Assembly (NCBI GenBank): GCA_015075725.1
Contig: JABTTV010000001.1
Coordinates: 682,001 to 746,000 of the forward strand
Length of the DNA stretch: 64,000 nucleotides
DNA from: Anaerolineales bacterium
Lineage (GTDB): Bacteria; Chloroflexota; Anaerolineae; Anaerolineales; Villigracilaceae
Direction of reading: 5' to 3'
Part shown: positions 15,194 to 24,352 of the stretch, one piece after another
Position numbering within the stretch: the stretch's first letter is position 1
Layout: the number at the start of each line of letters is the position of its first letter
The notes under the pieces: generated by a model
The model's input: the letters and a program-made list of their open reading frames with translations, nothing else
Told to the model about the DNA's origin: nothing
Databases searched by the model: none
Made by a program: the position numbers and the translations under genes

Positions 15194-17206
15194 TTACACC
15201 TGCATCCCCAGCACATTTAATATCGTCGAAAGCAAAACCCCGTTATTCCAAGCCAGCAGAAATAGAAATATCAGCAAGACCGCCTGGAACCATTTGCGGT
15301 CGTGGATTCCATTCCACGAAAGCCCCAGCAACAGAATCAACGCGTAAGTCCAATTGGGCGTATAAAGGAACAACTCCTTGCCGTAGCGCAAGTGGAGTCC
15401 CAGGTTGAGGAGCATACATCCGATCAAGGCAAAGGAAAATCGCAGGTGAGGGTTTTTCTTCAGGTTCATCAAGAACAAAACACCGCCAAGGAGAAGCAAC
15501 GCCAGCCAGAACCATGAAGCGGCGTCCTGTATCGGCAAGTCATACCGGCTGAGTTCGTCGATCTCCGGTTTGAAAAACCGGAATTGAATGAAGGGAATGT
15601 CCTTGTCGTAGAAGATGGGCGAAGGCGCCGCGATGTTGTGGAAGAGGAAGGCGCGGGTCAATGCTTGAATCCGCAGGGAATTCAACGGGAATAAATTCTG
15701 CTGTTCCGCCTGCAAAGTGGACGGCACGAAGAAGAAAGGGTGCGCATCGGGGAAGAGCAGGTTGTTCAACAGGGTTAGCAAAATCAAAAATACAAACACT
15801 GTGACACCAAAGCGGATCATCTGCCTGATGTTCGGTTTGACCGTGAAAAGCGCGATCACATTCTGGGCAAAGTTCGTATGCGTGATGCCGATGGTCGTCA
15901 GACTCGCGGCGAGCAATGCCGGGAGCGGTCTATCCTTGATGAGCAGGACAAAGAACAGGATCAAACTCGCGGCGAGAAAAATGTACGATTCGATCAGCGA
16001 GCCAAAGACCAGGTGCGAGGCGGTGAATCCCAACAGCGAAGCAATCAACGAAGCGTAGGCTGAACTCCCTGTTGCGGATTTGATGAAGAGCCAAACAAGG
16101 TACACACACGCCGCGCCGCCCAAAGCAGTGAAGAGGTACGCGCCCCAGAGTTTGTTCCCCTTGAGCAGGAAGCCGAGCAGGTCAACAGGCGGCTTGAAGA
16201 GAAGCAGCACAAAGGGATGCACTGAACGCTCATAGAAATCGCTCCAATTATCGGTCGTGAGCCGGACGCGCCAATTCATCCCGTCGGCGTCGAAGAAGAT
16301 ATCATCGACGTCGAAACGCGGGTCGTTGATGACGGAAGCAAAAACAAGATACAGAACGAAAAAGGCAAAAGAAAGCGAAAATCCCGCCAGGTTGGCGCTG
16401 ACATAGGCATAGATTTTCGTCGACTTGAACCGGTTATAAAAACCGGCGAACTTGAGTTTGATGTGCAGCCATGCCTGCCACGGCAGGGCAAGCAGGCTGG
16501 TGTATAAAAATACATCGCTCGTTCCGTGGTTCAAAATGAAGTAACCGATCGGGAAGAGAGAAACGACTCGGCTGGATTGGAACAGCCAGATGATGAAGCC
16601 GATCAGCAGCAGGAACAAAGAACTGTGAATGAGGGCATCGAACCAGCGTTCGCCCGCAACACGCCGCACCCTGCCCATCATGAAATAACCGCCAACGCCG
16701 AAAACCGCCTGCGACATCAATGTCAGCAGAACGATCTCGACCGGGCTGGAATAGAAATCATCCAAAAAACCGACGAGCAGCGAACTTGCAAAGAACGCGA
16801 ACAACCACGCGCCAAATACCCGGCGGCGTCCGCCTGCTTCGATCAGATTCTGGATGGAAGGCGCGGCAGGAAGGGAGAGGAGAAAAAAAATTATAAAAAG
16901 AGAGAGGAACGAAAGCGGCGAAAGGCTGGAAACAAACAGCAGGAGAAGGGTGGAGAGAATCGCCCAAAGGATGATAAAGAAGCGGGCGGGGAAGAACGTG
17001 CGCTCGAGAGATTTTTCAAGAATGGGAAACAGATACAAACAACATGCAAATATTGCAAGGGCCGGGATCAAAACCAAAAATAATTGGTCAAGAAAAGCGC
17101 GCGAGTCGAGGTCAAAAAAGGACTGCGCCGCCGCAAATGAGATCACCATGCCAGTCACGGCGCTGACAAGCACACGCAAAAAAATCACCAGTTTCCGGTC
17201 CGTCAT
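15194..17206 (-). CDS. Multi-TM GT-C-like protein, paralogue 3 (extended N-terminus)
   Basis: 670 residues, about 120 longer at the N-terminus than its two paralogues at 10-13 kb. The extra part is four or five additional TM segments. The shared core is clear: RFDVDDIFFDADG acidic loop, HPFVLLLFKPP, GFTASHLVFGSLIESYIFL, GITHTNFAQNVIALFTVK and LRYGKELFLYTPNWTYA. The start overlaps the P1 peptidase stop by 4 nt (ATGA), so the two are translationally coupled. Enzyme activity is inferred only from the GT-C-like topology. The overlap with a peptidase gene may reflect operon convenience rather than shared function. Confidence 0.7.
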   Translation of the reverse strand: MTDRKLVIFLRVLVSAVTGMVISFAAAQSFFDLDSRAFLDQLFLVLIPALAIFACCLYLFPILEKSLERTFFPARFFIILWAILSTLLLLFVSSLSPLSFLSLFIIFFLLSLPAAPSIQNLIEAGGRRRVFGAWLFAFFASSLLVGFLDDFYSSPVEIVLLTLMSQAVFGVGGYFMMGRVRRVAGERWFDALIHSSLFLLLIGFIIWLFQSSRVVSLFPIGYFILNHGTSDVFLYTSLLALPWQAWLHIKLKFAGFYNRFKSTKIYAYVSANLAGFSLSFAFFVLYLVFASVINDPRFDVDDIFFDADGMNWRVRLTTDNWSDFYERSVHPFVLLLFKPPVDLLGFLLKGNKLWGAYLFTALGGAACVYLVWLFIKSATGSSAYASLIASLLGFTASHLVFGSLIESYIFLAASLILFFVLLIKDRPLPALLAASLTTIGITHTNFAQNVIALFTVKPNIRQMIRFGVTVFVFLILLTLLNNLLFPDAHPFFFVPSTLQAEQQNLFPLNSLRIQALTRAFLFHNIAAPSPIFYDKDIPFIQFRFFKPEIDELSRYDLPIQDAASWFWLALLLLGGVLFLMNLKKNPHLRFSFALIGCMLLNLGLHLRYGKELFLYTPNWTYALILLLGLSWNGIHDRKWFQAVLLIFLFLLAWNNGVLLSTILNVLGMQV

Positions 17207-18162
17207 TGATTTTTCTCTTTGCCAGCCAGCCCTGGCAAGCCCCCTGTCGAAACCGATGCCCGCACTGCGCGGACGATCGCCTCCGCAAAAACCTCCGCGG
17301 CAAATGCGCCAACGACGGAAAGATCGGCTTTTTTACCGCCTGTGGCAAGCGCAAAGATCGTATCGCCGTCATATTGCGTATGCACGGGTCGGATCGCCCG
17401 CGCCATTCCATCATGCGCCATTTGCGCAATGCGCGTCATATCAGCCTTTGTAAAACCTGCGTTCACCGCAACGACGCCGATCACGGTGTTTTGTTTCGGC
17501 GCACGATTGAATGAAAGCAGCCTCATCAACTCCATCGTCTTTTTTTCACCGCGTATTCCGGCTGCAATTTCACCCGTCTTCGGATCGTACACATCTCCCA
17601 ACGCATTGACCGCGGCAAGCGCGCCCACAACAACCCCCCTGCCGATGTGAACGCTCGCGCCTCCAATCCCCGACTTCATCGCTTGACTCTTTCCAAGCAT
17701 TTTGCCAACGCTCGCACCCGTTCCCGCCCCCGCCACACCCTCGGTCGTTTCATCCCGCGACGCATTCAGGCACGCCTGATATCCCATCTTCGCATCCGGG
17801 CGGATTTTGGAATCGCCCAGATCAAGATCGTACAAAATCGCGGATGGCACGATGGGAACGAACGCCTCGCGAGTCTGGAACCCGATCTGATTCTCCTCGA
17901 GATAGCGCATCACCCCCGATGCCGCATCCAGCCCAAACGCGGAACCGCCTGACAATAATACAGCATGAACCTGTTGAACCAGATTGCCCGGACTCAACAA
18001 ATCCGTTTCACGTGTACCGGGCGCGCCGCCGCGCACATCCACACCGGCGACAGCCCCCTTGCGGCACAGGATCACGGTGCAGCCGGTCAGCGCCCTTTTA
18101 TTCTGCGCATGTCCCACTTCGATGCCGGGCACGTCTGTGATTGAATTGCGGAGTTTTTTCAT
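17203..18162 (-). CDS. P1 family peptidase (DmpA/NylC-type N-terminal nucleophile hydrolase)
   Basis: 319 residues. Family hallmarks: ITDVPGIEVGHA at the start, VDVRGGAPGTRETDLL (40-55), LSGGSAFGLDAASGV (70-84), and QNTVIGVVAVNA, where autocleavage before T226 would expose the nucleophile (N225-T226). HDGMARAIRPVHT and DGDTIFALATGG follow. P1 enzymes are aminopeptidases or amidases that self-process into two chains; the substrate here cannot be told. No signal peptide, so cytoplasmic. Its stop overlaps the start of the multi-TM gene downstream by 4 nt. Confidence 0.88.
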   Translation of the reverse strand: MKKLRNSITDVPGIEVGHAQNKRALTGCTVILCRKGAVAGVDVRGGAPGTRETDLLSPGNLVQQVHAVLLSGGSAFGLDAASGVMRYLEENQIGFQTREAFVPIVPSAILYDLDLGDSKIRPDAKMGYQACLNASRDETTEGVAGAGTGASVGKMLGKSQAMKSGIGGASVHIGRGVVVGALAAVNALGDVYDPKTGEIAAGIRGEKKTMELMRLLSFNRAPKQNTVIGVVAVNAGFTKADMTRIAQMAHDGMARAIRPVHTQYDGDTIFALATGGKKADLSVVGAFAAEVFAEAIVRAVRASVSTGGLPGLAGKEKNQ

Positions 18163-18211
18163 CGATTGAGATCGATCGGCGCGTTTTATAACACGCCCTG
18201 CGCATACCGTC

Positions 18212-18505
18212 TTATTTTTCCAAACCGCGCATCAGGTTTACGAACTCCGCCCAGTCTTCTTTATCCAGCCAGATGTCGACATTATCGAATGAGACGGCAT
18301 ACATCCCGTCATCGTCGGGTCGGGTTTGAATCAATTCAGGGATCGCCGCCATCAGTTCCTCCCATTCCTCGGTGAAGAAGTTCAAAGTGGCGCGTCCCAA
18401 TTGCAGATAGTACACCGTCTCGCCGTCGGGTTCGTCCGCCCGCAGTGCGCTGAAGTTTTCGGTTTCGGCGATGGTTTCGGTATTAAGATCCTGGGTATTA
18501 TTCAT
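18212..18505 (-). CDS. Small acidic cytoplasmic protein, unknown
   Basis: 97 residues from the ATG at 18505 (MNNTQDLNTE), chosen because AGGAGACATC precedes it directly. The longer upstream frame runs through the next gene's 3' end and is not credible. The protein is strongly acidic, with a Trp-rich C-terminal half (VDIWLDKEDWAEFVNLM). I recognise no domain. It lies between the AI-2E transporter gene and the P1 peptidase on the same strand. Confidence 0.7.
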   Translation of the reverse strand: MNNTQDLNTETIAETENFSALRADEPDGETVYYLQLGRATLNFFTEEWEELMAAIPELIQTRPDDDGMYAVSFDNVDIWLDKEDWAEFVNLMRGLEK

Positions 18506-18594
18506 GATGTCTCCTAAAAACATAACAATGTGTAGGCGGCGCCCTCTTGCGCCAAAAGCGCGATAGTGAACGCACATTACGCGGAGCGATCGGC

Positions 18595-19803
18595 TTATTT
18601 TTTTGCGCCAAATTTCCGGTCCCGGAAGAAGCGGCGGATTGCGACCATGATCCGCGAGCCGGGAGGCGGCGCCGGTTGAGTTGCTTCTTTTTCCGGGAAT
18701 GGATCCAGGTCGAACATCTTGCGCATGACATAATTCCAAAGCAGCGCAGCCGTGGCAAGAATGGGCGCGGCAACGACGACCCCAAGGATGCCGAAAAGGT
18801 TCGCGGCAATGATGGCGGCCACGAGCACGGCAGCGGGATGCACCTTCAATGCGCTCGACATGATGCGCGGATTGACGATGTTATCGAATATCTGATCTAT
18901 GATCAGCGCGACGATAAGGACGATGAAGGTATATGTCAGGTCCGGAAGATGAAAGAGGGAATATTGTTGAAAATAAGCGACGATGACAAGTAATGTCCAG
19001 TTGACCGCCGGGCCTACATAAGGAACGAAGCGCGCCAGCCCGGCAAGGAATGCAAGACCAATGGCATAGCTTACACCAAGCACGCTAAGGACGATCGAAT
19101 AAATGGCCACCGCCATAAAGAAGATGATGATCTGCCCGCGAAGGAAGGCGTTCCAAATGCGGCCCAGTTCGCGGCTGAGGCGGGCAAAATCCTGGTTGTA
19201 TCCGGGGATTTCAACCGTAATGATCTGGTCGCGCAAACCGCGGCTTTCGATGAGTGTAAAGTAGGAAACAAGCAGGACGAATAACGTCCAGCCGAGAAAA
19301 TTTGCGGCGCTTCCCGCCACTGTGCCAAGCAAGGTGCCCGTACGGCTGAGCAGGGGCTGTATCATGCCGAAAACCTGCTGGCTCAGGTCGCTCAAGTCCA
19401 GGGCGCTGAAATCAAATCTGAAGGGACCGAATTGATACACCTGGCCAGAGATTTTTTCGATCAATTGCGGCAGGGTACGCAGCGCATCCTGCACGATGAC
19501 TACAAGACTTTGGATTTGTTGCACCAATCCCACACCGCCCAGCGTGAGCAGACCCAGCAAAAGGATGATGATAAACAGGAAGATTACGCCCACCGAGGCG
19601 TTCCACGAAAAGCGCAGTTTGCGCTGTAAAAGGTCCGCAACGGGGTGGAAAAGATAGGAAAGAAGGAATGCCATCACCAGTGGTGTGATGATGAACTGGA
19701 ATTTGACCAGTAACGCGCCGATTACGACCACGATGGTCAGCGCGATGACGAGTTTGGTGTTTGTGCCCCAGACAGGCGAAGTCGGTTTGGAGGTCGGTTC
19801 CAT
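18595..19803 (-). CDS. AI-2E family transporter (YdiK/TqsA-like permease)
   Basis: 402 residues with a TM pair at about 18-58, a third at about 72-96, a long amphipathic helical region (about 97-165), and four or five C-terminal TM segments. This layout and the segment FLAGLARFVPYVGPAVNW are typical of the PF01594 family, as is NPRIMSSALKVHPAAVL with LFGILGVVVAAPILA. Members export AI-2, or act as Na+(Li+)/H+ antiporters; sequence alone cannot choose. The C-terminal tail (about 370-402) is cytoplasmic, Pro-rich then basic. Probably transcribed alone: the FHA gene upstream ends in a terminator. Confidence 0.88.
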   Translation of the reverse strand: MEPTSKPTSPVWGTNTKLVIALTIVVVIGALLVKFQFIITPLVMAFLLSYLFHPVADLLQRKLRFSWNASVGVIFLFIIILLLGLLTLGGVGLVQQIQSLVVIVQDALRTLPQLIEKISGQVYQFGPFRFDFSALDLSDLSQQVFGMIQPLLSRTGTLLGTVAGSAANFLGWTLFVLLVSYFTLIESRGLRDQIITVEIPGYNQDFARLSRELGRIWNAFLRGQIIIFFMAVAIYSIVLSVLGVSYAIGLAFLAGLARFVPYVGPAVNWTLLVIVAYFQQYSLFHLPDLTYTFIVLIVALIIDQIFDNIVNPRIMSSALKVHPAAVLVAAIIAANLFGILGVVVAAPILATAALLWNYVMRKMFDLDPFPEKEATQPAPPPGSRIMVAIRRFFRDRKFGAKK

Positions 19804-19888
19804 AGGCGGTGATCCCGGTGAAATGATCGGATATCGACGATCTTTTCTTCGATTCTATCAAAGATGTTGCATTTTACAACCGGCTGTC

Positions 19889-19928
19889 CATAAAATAAAA
19901 CGCCCCGCGAGTAATTACTCGCGGGGCG
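19889..19928 (-). terminator. Terminator after the FHA gene
   Basis: A perfect 28-bp palindrome (19901-19928, half CGCCCCGCGAGTAA) is followed on the minus strand by TTTTATTTTA. It lies 12 nt after the FHA gene stop, a typical intrinsic terminator. Confidence 0.85.
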
Positions 19929-19940
19929 TAAATTTCGTTA

Positions 19941-20498
19941 CTAACAACCCGAAATGAAGGGGAAGAAGGTGCACCAACGGTAGGTTGCGTCCACCCACCA
20001 GAAAAAGCCGCCGCATACACAGAGGAACAACAACACGCCGACGCCAATGAAAATCGGCATCATGTTGGTCTTCTTGGCTGCGGGGGGCGCAGAATAGGCA
20101 GGAGGAGGTGCTGAGTATGATTGCTGGGGAGCGGAATATGCCGGGGGCGAAGGTTGGACTGCTTTGCGAGAGACGGCCACCGTCGCTCCAGCATCACCGG
20201 CGATGGCATCATACATCAGGACGATCTGTTCACCGAGTGAAACAACATCACCTGGCTTGAGCACGACCGGGCCCGCAAGGCGCTGCCCATTGACGAACGT
20301 GCCGTTGGTCGAGCCGAGATCTTCCAGCACATATTTACCGCCCTGGAACATGAGGCGCGCATGTTTGCGGGAAATTTCCGCATCGTTGATCGCGACACCG
20401 TTGGTCGAATCGCGCCCAATGGTGAGCTGGTCTCCATCCAGCGGAAAGGTGACTCCCGGCGTGGGTCCCGAACGCATGACGAATTGAAATTGTGCCAT
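19941..20498 (-). CDS. FHA-domain protein with C-terminal membrane anchor
   Basis: 185 residues. The FHA domain (about 4-100) has the phosphothreonine-binding residues in LTIGRDSTNG (Gly-Arg), EISRKHARL (Ser, His) and LGSTNGTFVNG. A Pro/Tyr/Ser-rich linker with repeated YSAPP follows (about 115-140), then one TM helix (MMPIFIGVGVLLFLCVCGGFFWW) and a short Cys-containing tail. FHA domains read Thr phosphorylation by Ser/Thr kinases; no such kinase is in the window. Topology: cytoplasmic FHA, tail out. Independent gene with its own terminator. Confidence 0.9.
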   Translation of the reverse strand: MAQFQFVMRSGPTPGVTFPLDGDQLTIGRDSTNGVAINDAEISRKHARLMFQGGKYVLEDLGSTNGTFVNGQRLAGPVVLKPGDVVSLGEQIVLMYDAIAGDAGATVAVSRKAVQPSPPAYSAPQQSYSAPPPAYSAPPAAKKTNMMPIFIGVGVLLFLCVCGGFFWWVDATYRWCTFFPFISGC

Positions 20499-20596
20499 CT
20501 TCTTCCTCCGAAAATAATATCAATTGCTCGTGCCTAGTTTATTCCCTTCAATCAAAAAAGTCAAACCGTACTTATTTCCCACACGAACGGCGCTCC

Positions 20597-21838
20597 CTAT
20601 TTCTTCACTTTCCTGAGCGACGACTCTGCGACGAGATCGCGTGGAATGGTTTTGGTCGAGCGGGGTAGATAGAGCATAAAAACGGTTCCGACTCCCATTT
20701 TGCTTTTGACCTCGATCCGTCCGCCATGTCCCTGCACGATCTGTTTACAGATGGATAACCCCAGGCCTGTACCCGAGGCGCGGGTTTCGTGTTCACGCAC
20801 GCGGTAGAACTTTTGGAAAAGATGCGGGAGCGCTTCGTCCGGGATGCCGATACCGGTATCCTGGATCACGATCATGATCTCGTTCTCACGCATCTCGGCG
20901 CGCAAAAGGACGCTCCCGTTGGGGCGGTTGTACTTGATGGAATTGCTCAACAGATTCAGGAAGACCTGTTTAATCTTGTCGCGGTCGGCATCCACAAGCG
21001 GCAAACCCTCCGGCGATTCGACCCGCAGGTGGATGTTGTCTTCCACTGCCTTGGTCGCCATGATGTCCTTGCACTCGTACATCAGGTCCGCCAGGCTGAA
21101 TACGGTTTTGCGGTATTGCACGCGACCCGACTCCAAGCGCGCCAGGTCGAGGAAGGAAGAAGCCAGCGCGTTTAGCCGCATGGTCTCGTTATGGATGTTC
21201 TGGATGATCTGATCGCGCTGGTCTTGCGACATCTCCGGGCGCAGCAATAAATATGTGGCGGTGCTGAGAGAAGAAAGCGGCGTGCGTAGTTCATGCACGA
21301 ACTCGGAGATCAAGTCGGATTGCTGGAAGAGGCGCGTGTTTTCTATCGCCACGGCCGCCTGCGCACCCAACACCAAAAGCAGGGACTCATCCGTCTCGGT
21401 GAACTTCCCCCGGTGCTTGTTCAATGCCTCCAGCACGCCGACGATCTTGTTCTTGGTGATCAGCGGAATGCCAAGCAGGGACTGCGTGGACAACCCCGTG
21501 ATCGCTTCCACATTCGAATAAAAACGTTTGTCTTCGTGAGCGTCGGTGATGCGCACCGGTTTGCGGTTGGTCACGATCCACCCGGCAATGCTCCCATCGA
21601 GCGGGACGGTGATTCCGCGCCGCGTGGATTCATCCATGTTGGTGGAAACCTGGAAATACAGTTGCCGCGAAGCATCATCGTACAACAGGATCGAAGCCGC
21701 CTCCGCGCCGCTGATCTCAGCTGCGGCATGAACGATCCGGCTGAGCAGGATGTCCAGGTCGAGGGTCGAAGCGAGATCGCGCGAGATGTCGATCAGGCGG
21801 CGGTAACTATCCAATCTTTCCGTTTTGATTTCAGCCAT
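20597..21838 (-). CDS. Soluble GAF-domain sensor histidine kinase
   Basis: 413 residues without TM segments. GAF domain about 25-170; HisKA with phosphoacceptor H182 (SEFVHELRTPLSS); HATPase_c with N box FLNLLSNSIKYN, G1 DTGIGIPDE, F box LFQKFYR and G2 GTGLGLSI. The GAF domain probably senses a small ligand or redox state. The start overlaps the Sir2 stop by 8 nt, and Sir2 overlaps a REC-containing gene, so the three form one coupled operon. The REC protein upstream is the obvious phosphotransfer partner (inference). Confidence 0.93.
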   Translation of the reverse strand: MAEIKTERLDSYRRLIDISRDLASTLDLDILLSRIVHAAAEISGAEAASILLYDDASRQLYFQVSTNMDESTRRGITVPLDGSIAGWIVTNRKPVRITDAHEDKRFYSNVEAITGLSTQSLLGIPLITKNKIVGVLEALNKHRGKFTETDESLLLVLGAQAAVAIENTRLFQQSDLISEFVHELRTPLSSLSTATYLLLRPEMSQDQRDQIIQNIHNETMRLNALASSFLDLARLESGRVQYRKTVFSLADLMYECKDIMATKAVEDNIHLRVESPEGLPLVDADRDKIKQVFLNLLSNSIKYNRPNGSVLLRAEMRENEIMIVIQDTGIGIPDEALPHLFQKFYRVREHETRASGTGLGLSICKQIVQGHGGRIEVKSKMGVGTVFMLYLPRSTKTIPRDLVAESSLRKVKK

Positions 21839-22607
21839 TCAAGACTCTTTCTGCGATCGCTGGCAGGATCGTGGCGACATCATCGAGGATGACAACATCC
21901 GCGCGGACGTTGATATACGTGGACATGTTATTGATGACGATCAAATGGGCTCCGCGGTCGAGCGCCTGCATGGGCAAACCCGCCACCGGGAGCACCTCGA
22001 GTGAGGAGCCCGCCACCAGCATCAGGTCGCAGGCACGCGCCTCGCGCTGCGCCATGAACCACGCAGCCTGCGGCAGCTGTTCACCGAACAGGATCACGTC
22101 CGGTTTGAGCACTTGCGCGCATTTCGGGCAGCGGGGAATCTCGCCACATTCCACGAAACGCCCGATGTATGATTCTGCCTGCACTCGATGATAACACTGT
22201 GTGCATGTCAGTGTTTCCATGGTGCCGTGCATTTCAATGACAATTTTCGAACCGGATTTTTGATGAAGGGTGTCGATATTTTGGGTGATGATGGCTTTGA
22301 TATATCCGCGCGTCTCAAGTTCTGCCAGGGCTGTGTGCGCTGAATTCGGTTTGGCATCGAACATTTGACGTGCCAGCGGACGGAACCATTCAAAGAACTG
22401 ACCCGGCTTTGTGCGAAACGCGCTGAGGGATGCCACTTCCAGCGGTTCATCGCGCGACCATAAACCTGTCCCCGTGGAGCGAAAATCGGGAATCCCCGAC
22501 GGTGTGGATATCCCCGCTCCGGTCAGGATGACAGCGTGTTTGGATTGGCGAATAAGATCCGCGGCATAATCGATGTTCGTCCGGGTCTGGGGAGAAAGCG
22601 GGGTCAT
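21831..22607 (-). CDS. cobB: Sir2-family NAD-dependent protein deacylase
   Basis: 258 residues. NAD-binding GAGIS (30-34) and PDFRS (40-44), QNID (109-112), catalytic H127 (MHGT), zinc cysteines C135, C138, C160, C163, and the late GSSLEV motif. This is a full-length bacterial sirtuin that removes acyl groups from lysines, consuming NAD. Its ATG overlaps the upstream gene's stop as ATGA, and its 3' end overlaps the histidine kinase start, so it is embedded in a two-component operon. Local acylation control of those signalling proteins is possible, but inferred from position only. The symbol refers to the general bacterial family. Confidence 0.92.
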   Translation of the reverse strand: MTPLSPQTRTNIDYAADLIRQSKHAVILTGAGISTPSGIPDFRSTGTGLWSRDEPLEVASLSAFRTKPGQFFEWFRPLARQMFDAKPNSAHTALAELETRGYIKAIITQNIDTLHQKSGSKIVIEMHGTMETLTCTQCYHRVQAESYIGRFVECGEIPRCPKCAQVLKPDVILFGEQLPQAAWFMAQREARACDLMLVAGSSLEVLPVAGLPMQALDRGAHLIVINNMSTYINVRADVVILDDVATILPAIAERVLNG

Positions 22608-23767
22608 CGCGCCTTTTCGCGCTGGAGAATCCCGTCCGCGATCTTGATGAATTCCTGTGAGACCATGTTCGTCGGTTGCGCGATCACGGCCGGCGTTTGG
22701 GTGCGCAAGGACTGAAGAAATAGTTCCGGCATTGGAGTGAGTCCCGCCAGGATGGGATGACCCAATTGCTCCTGGGACCGTTTTAAAGGAATTTGCGCCT
22801 CCGATCGTTGACGATTGTTCAAAATGACCGACACGGTTTTTGGATTCACATTTATGACGCTGAATTCATCCAGCAGCAGTTTTGTGTGACGGATGGAATT
22901 GGGGGTTCCCTCCATGACGATAATCCGTTCCGCGCACAATGTCAGCAGCTTCTGAGCGGATGACGGCAATCCCGAGCCCAAATCCAAAACAACGAAGCGG
23001 GCAAGCGTCGACAAACGCAGGGCAAGCGTATTGAGGTTTTCGACCTTTGCAACCAGGTCCACTTCGCGCGGATTTTCAGAAGCGACAAGTAACTTCACGC
23101 CCGAACTGTGCTCCACTAGTGAGCTTTTCACTTTCTCGCGGGTCACCTCCGCTGCCGTACCCCGCAGAATCTCCGACAATCCGTTTTGAGGCGGAAGCCC
23201 CAAATCCATGCCCAGCGTTCCCTGCCCCGGCGTCAATTCAGCAACGATTACTTCCGACTTGGAATGCCTCTGAAGACCTGCAGCGATGTTGATCGCAACA
23301 GTGGAAACTCCCAACCCAGCGCGGGCAGAAATGACACCGATCAGGTATCCATCCTTTTCCCTGGTGGGAGGTTCAACCTCATCGGCACCCTTCGGCGTGG
23401 CGCGCGACAGCAGGGCTTTCACATGGGAGAGGAGTTCAGTGGGGTGCGTGGGTTTGGTCAGGTAGTCGTCCGCGCCAACCTCGAATCCTGTTACTTTATC
23501 GTCCAACTGGGTCTTCGCAGTGAACATGAGAATCGGGATGGAAGCAGTGGCGGGATTTTTTCGCAAGCGGCGGGTGACTTCGAATCCGTCCATATCCGGC
23601 ATCATCACATCAAGGAGAATTAAATCCGGCCTTTCATCAAGCGCTTTCTCCAGCCCCTGCGTACCGTTCGAAGCAGCGCTGACCTGATACTGCTGTCGCT
23701 GGAGCATCAGCCCCACCAGCCGCAGGGTATCTACGTCATCATCTATCACCAGGATTTTTTCAGACAT
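22604..23767 (-). CDS. Response regulator receiver fused to degenerate MinD/CpaE-like ATPase
   Basis: 387 residues from ATG 23767 (MSEKILVIDDD); frames further upstream lack a good ribosome site. The REC domain (1-125) has D10/D11, phosphoacceptor D53 (LLDVMMPD) and a late Thr/Lys (MFTAK, TKP). Residues about 140-380 match the CpaE/MinD P-loop fold (GVISARAGLGVSTVAINIA, then VVLDLGSG). The deviant Walker A lacks its signature lysines: KGGxGKT reads RAGLGVST. ATP hydrolysis is therefore doubtful. CpaE-type proteins localise pilus machinery, but no pilus genes are nearby. First gene of the REC/Sir2/kinase operon. Confidence 0.87.
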   Translation of the reverse strand: MSEKILVIDDDVDTLRLVGLMLQRQQYQVSAASNGTQGLEKALDERPDLILLDVMMPDMDGFEVTRRLRKNPATASIPILMFTAKTQLDDKVTGFEVGADDYLTKPTHPTELLSHVKALLSRATPKGADEVEPPTREKDGYLIGVISARAGLGVSTVAINIAAGLQRHSKSEVIVAELTPGQGTLGMDLGLPPQNGLSEILRGTAAEVTREKVKSSLVEHSSGVKLLVASENPREVDLVAKVENLNTLALRLSTLARFVVLDLGSGLPSSAQKLLTLCAERIIVMEGTPNSIRHTKLLLDEFSVINVNPKTVSVILNNRQRSEAQIPLKRSQEQLGHPILAGLTPMPELFLQSLRTQTPAVIAQPTNMVSQEFIKIADGILQREKAR

Positions 23768-23915
23768 TGAAAGCCTCATACACAGGTCCCGCACTCCTGC
23801 AAACAAGTGCCGACCTGATATACCAATTATAACGGACAAGTGCGCAACTTTCGTCCGAATATAATGCTATAATAATAACAGCCCGGAATTTCCAAACACC
23901 GGAAAGCCGTTCCAC

Positions 23916-24298
23916 GGGGATGACAGGCTTCGACGGGAGAGGCTGGTTCCGGAATGCGAGCCGAGCGCGCGCCGACCTCGTAAAATCAGCGCAAACTTTA
24001 AGTGCCAACAACCGCACTTACGCCGCTATGCCCCTCGCCGCCTAGTGCGACGAGATCGTAACGGTTGGCGCCTAAGGGCGTCACGTCCACCGTCCCCGTT
24101 CCCCACCCGGTGACGGACCGGGCGAGACAAAGGTAGGGTGCCGCGTGTGACTCCGCTAAACACGCGAAAGACCAGCGGATGGTCGCAGGCTTACCAGCCG
24201 GCCGGGATGCATGCGATGACGAATAACGGCAGGCTACGCTCGTAGAGTTCCGAGGGTCGAATCTTTCGGACGCGGGTTCAATTCCCGCCATCTCCACC
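23916..24298 (+). ncRNA. ssrA: Transfer-messenger RNA (ssrA)
   Basis: The 5' end GGGGATGACAGGCTTCGACG pairs with the 3' CATCTCC to form the acceptor stem. The 3' T-arm is GCGGGTTCAATTCCCGC. The resume codon GCC at 24004 opens the tag frame ANNRTYAAMPLAA with TAG at 24043-24045; LAA at the end is the usual protease signal. CC is encoded but the terminal A is T, so CCA would be completed enzymatically. tmRNA rescues stalled ribosomes. Exact ends are deduced from the acceptor stem. Confidence 0.95.
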
Positions 24299-24300
24299 TT

Positions 24301-24331
24301 ATAATTGTCCAGCATGATGCTGGACAATTAT
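24301..24331 (+). terminator. Hairpin after tmRNA
   Basis: 15-bp stem (ATAATTGTCCAGCAT and its complement) with an almost absent loop, immediately 3' of ssrA. There is no clear U-run after it. Likely terminator or processing signal. Confidence 0.6.
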
Positions 24332-24352
24332 CATTAACCGCGATCGACAACT

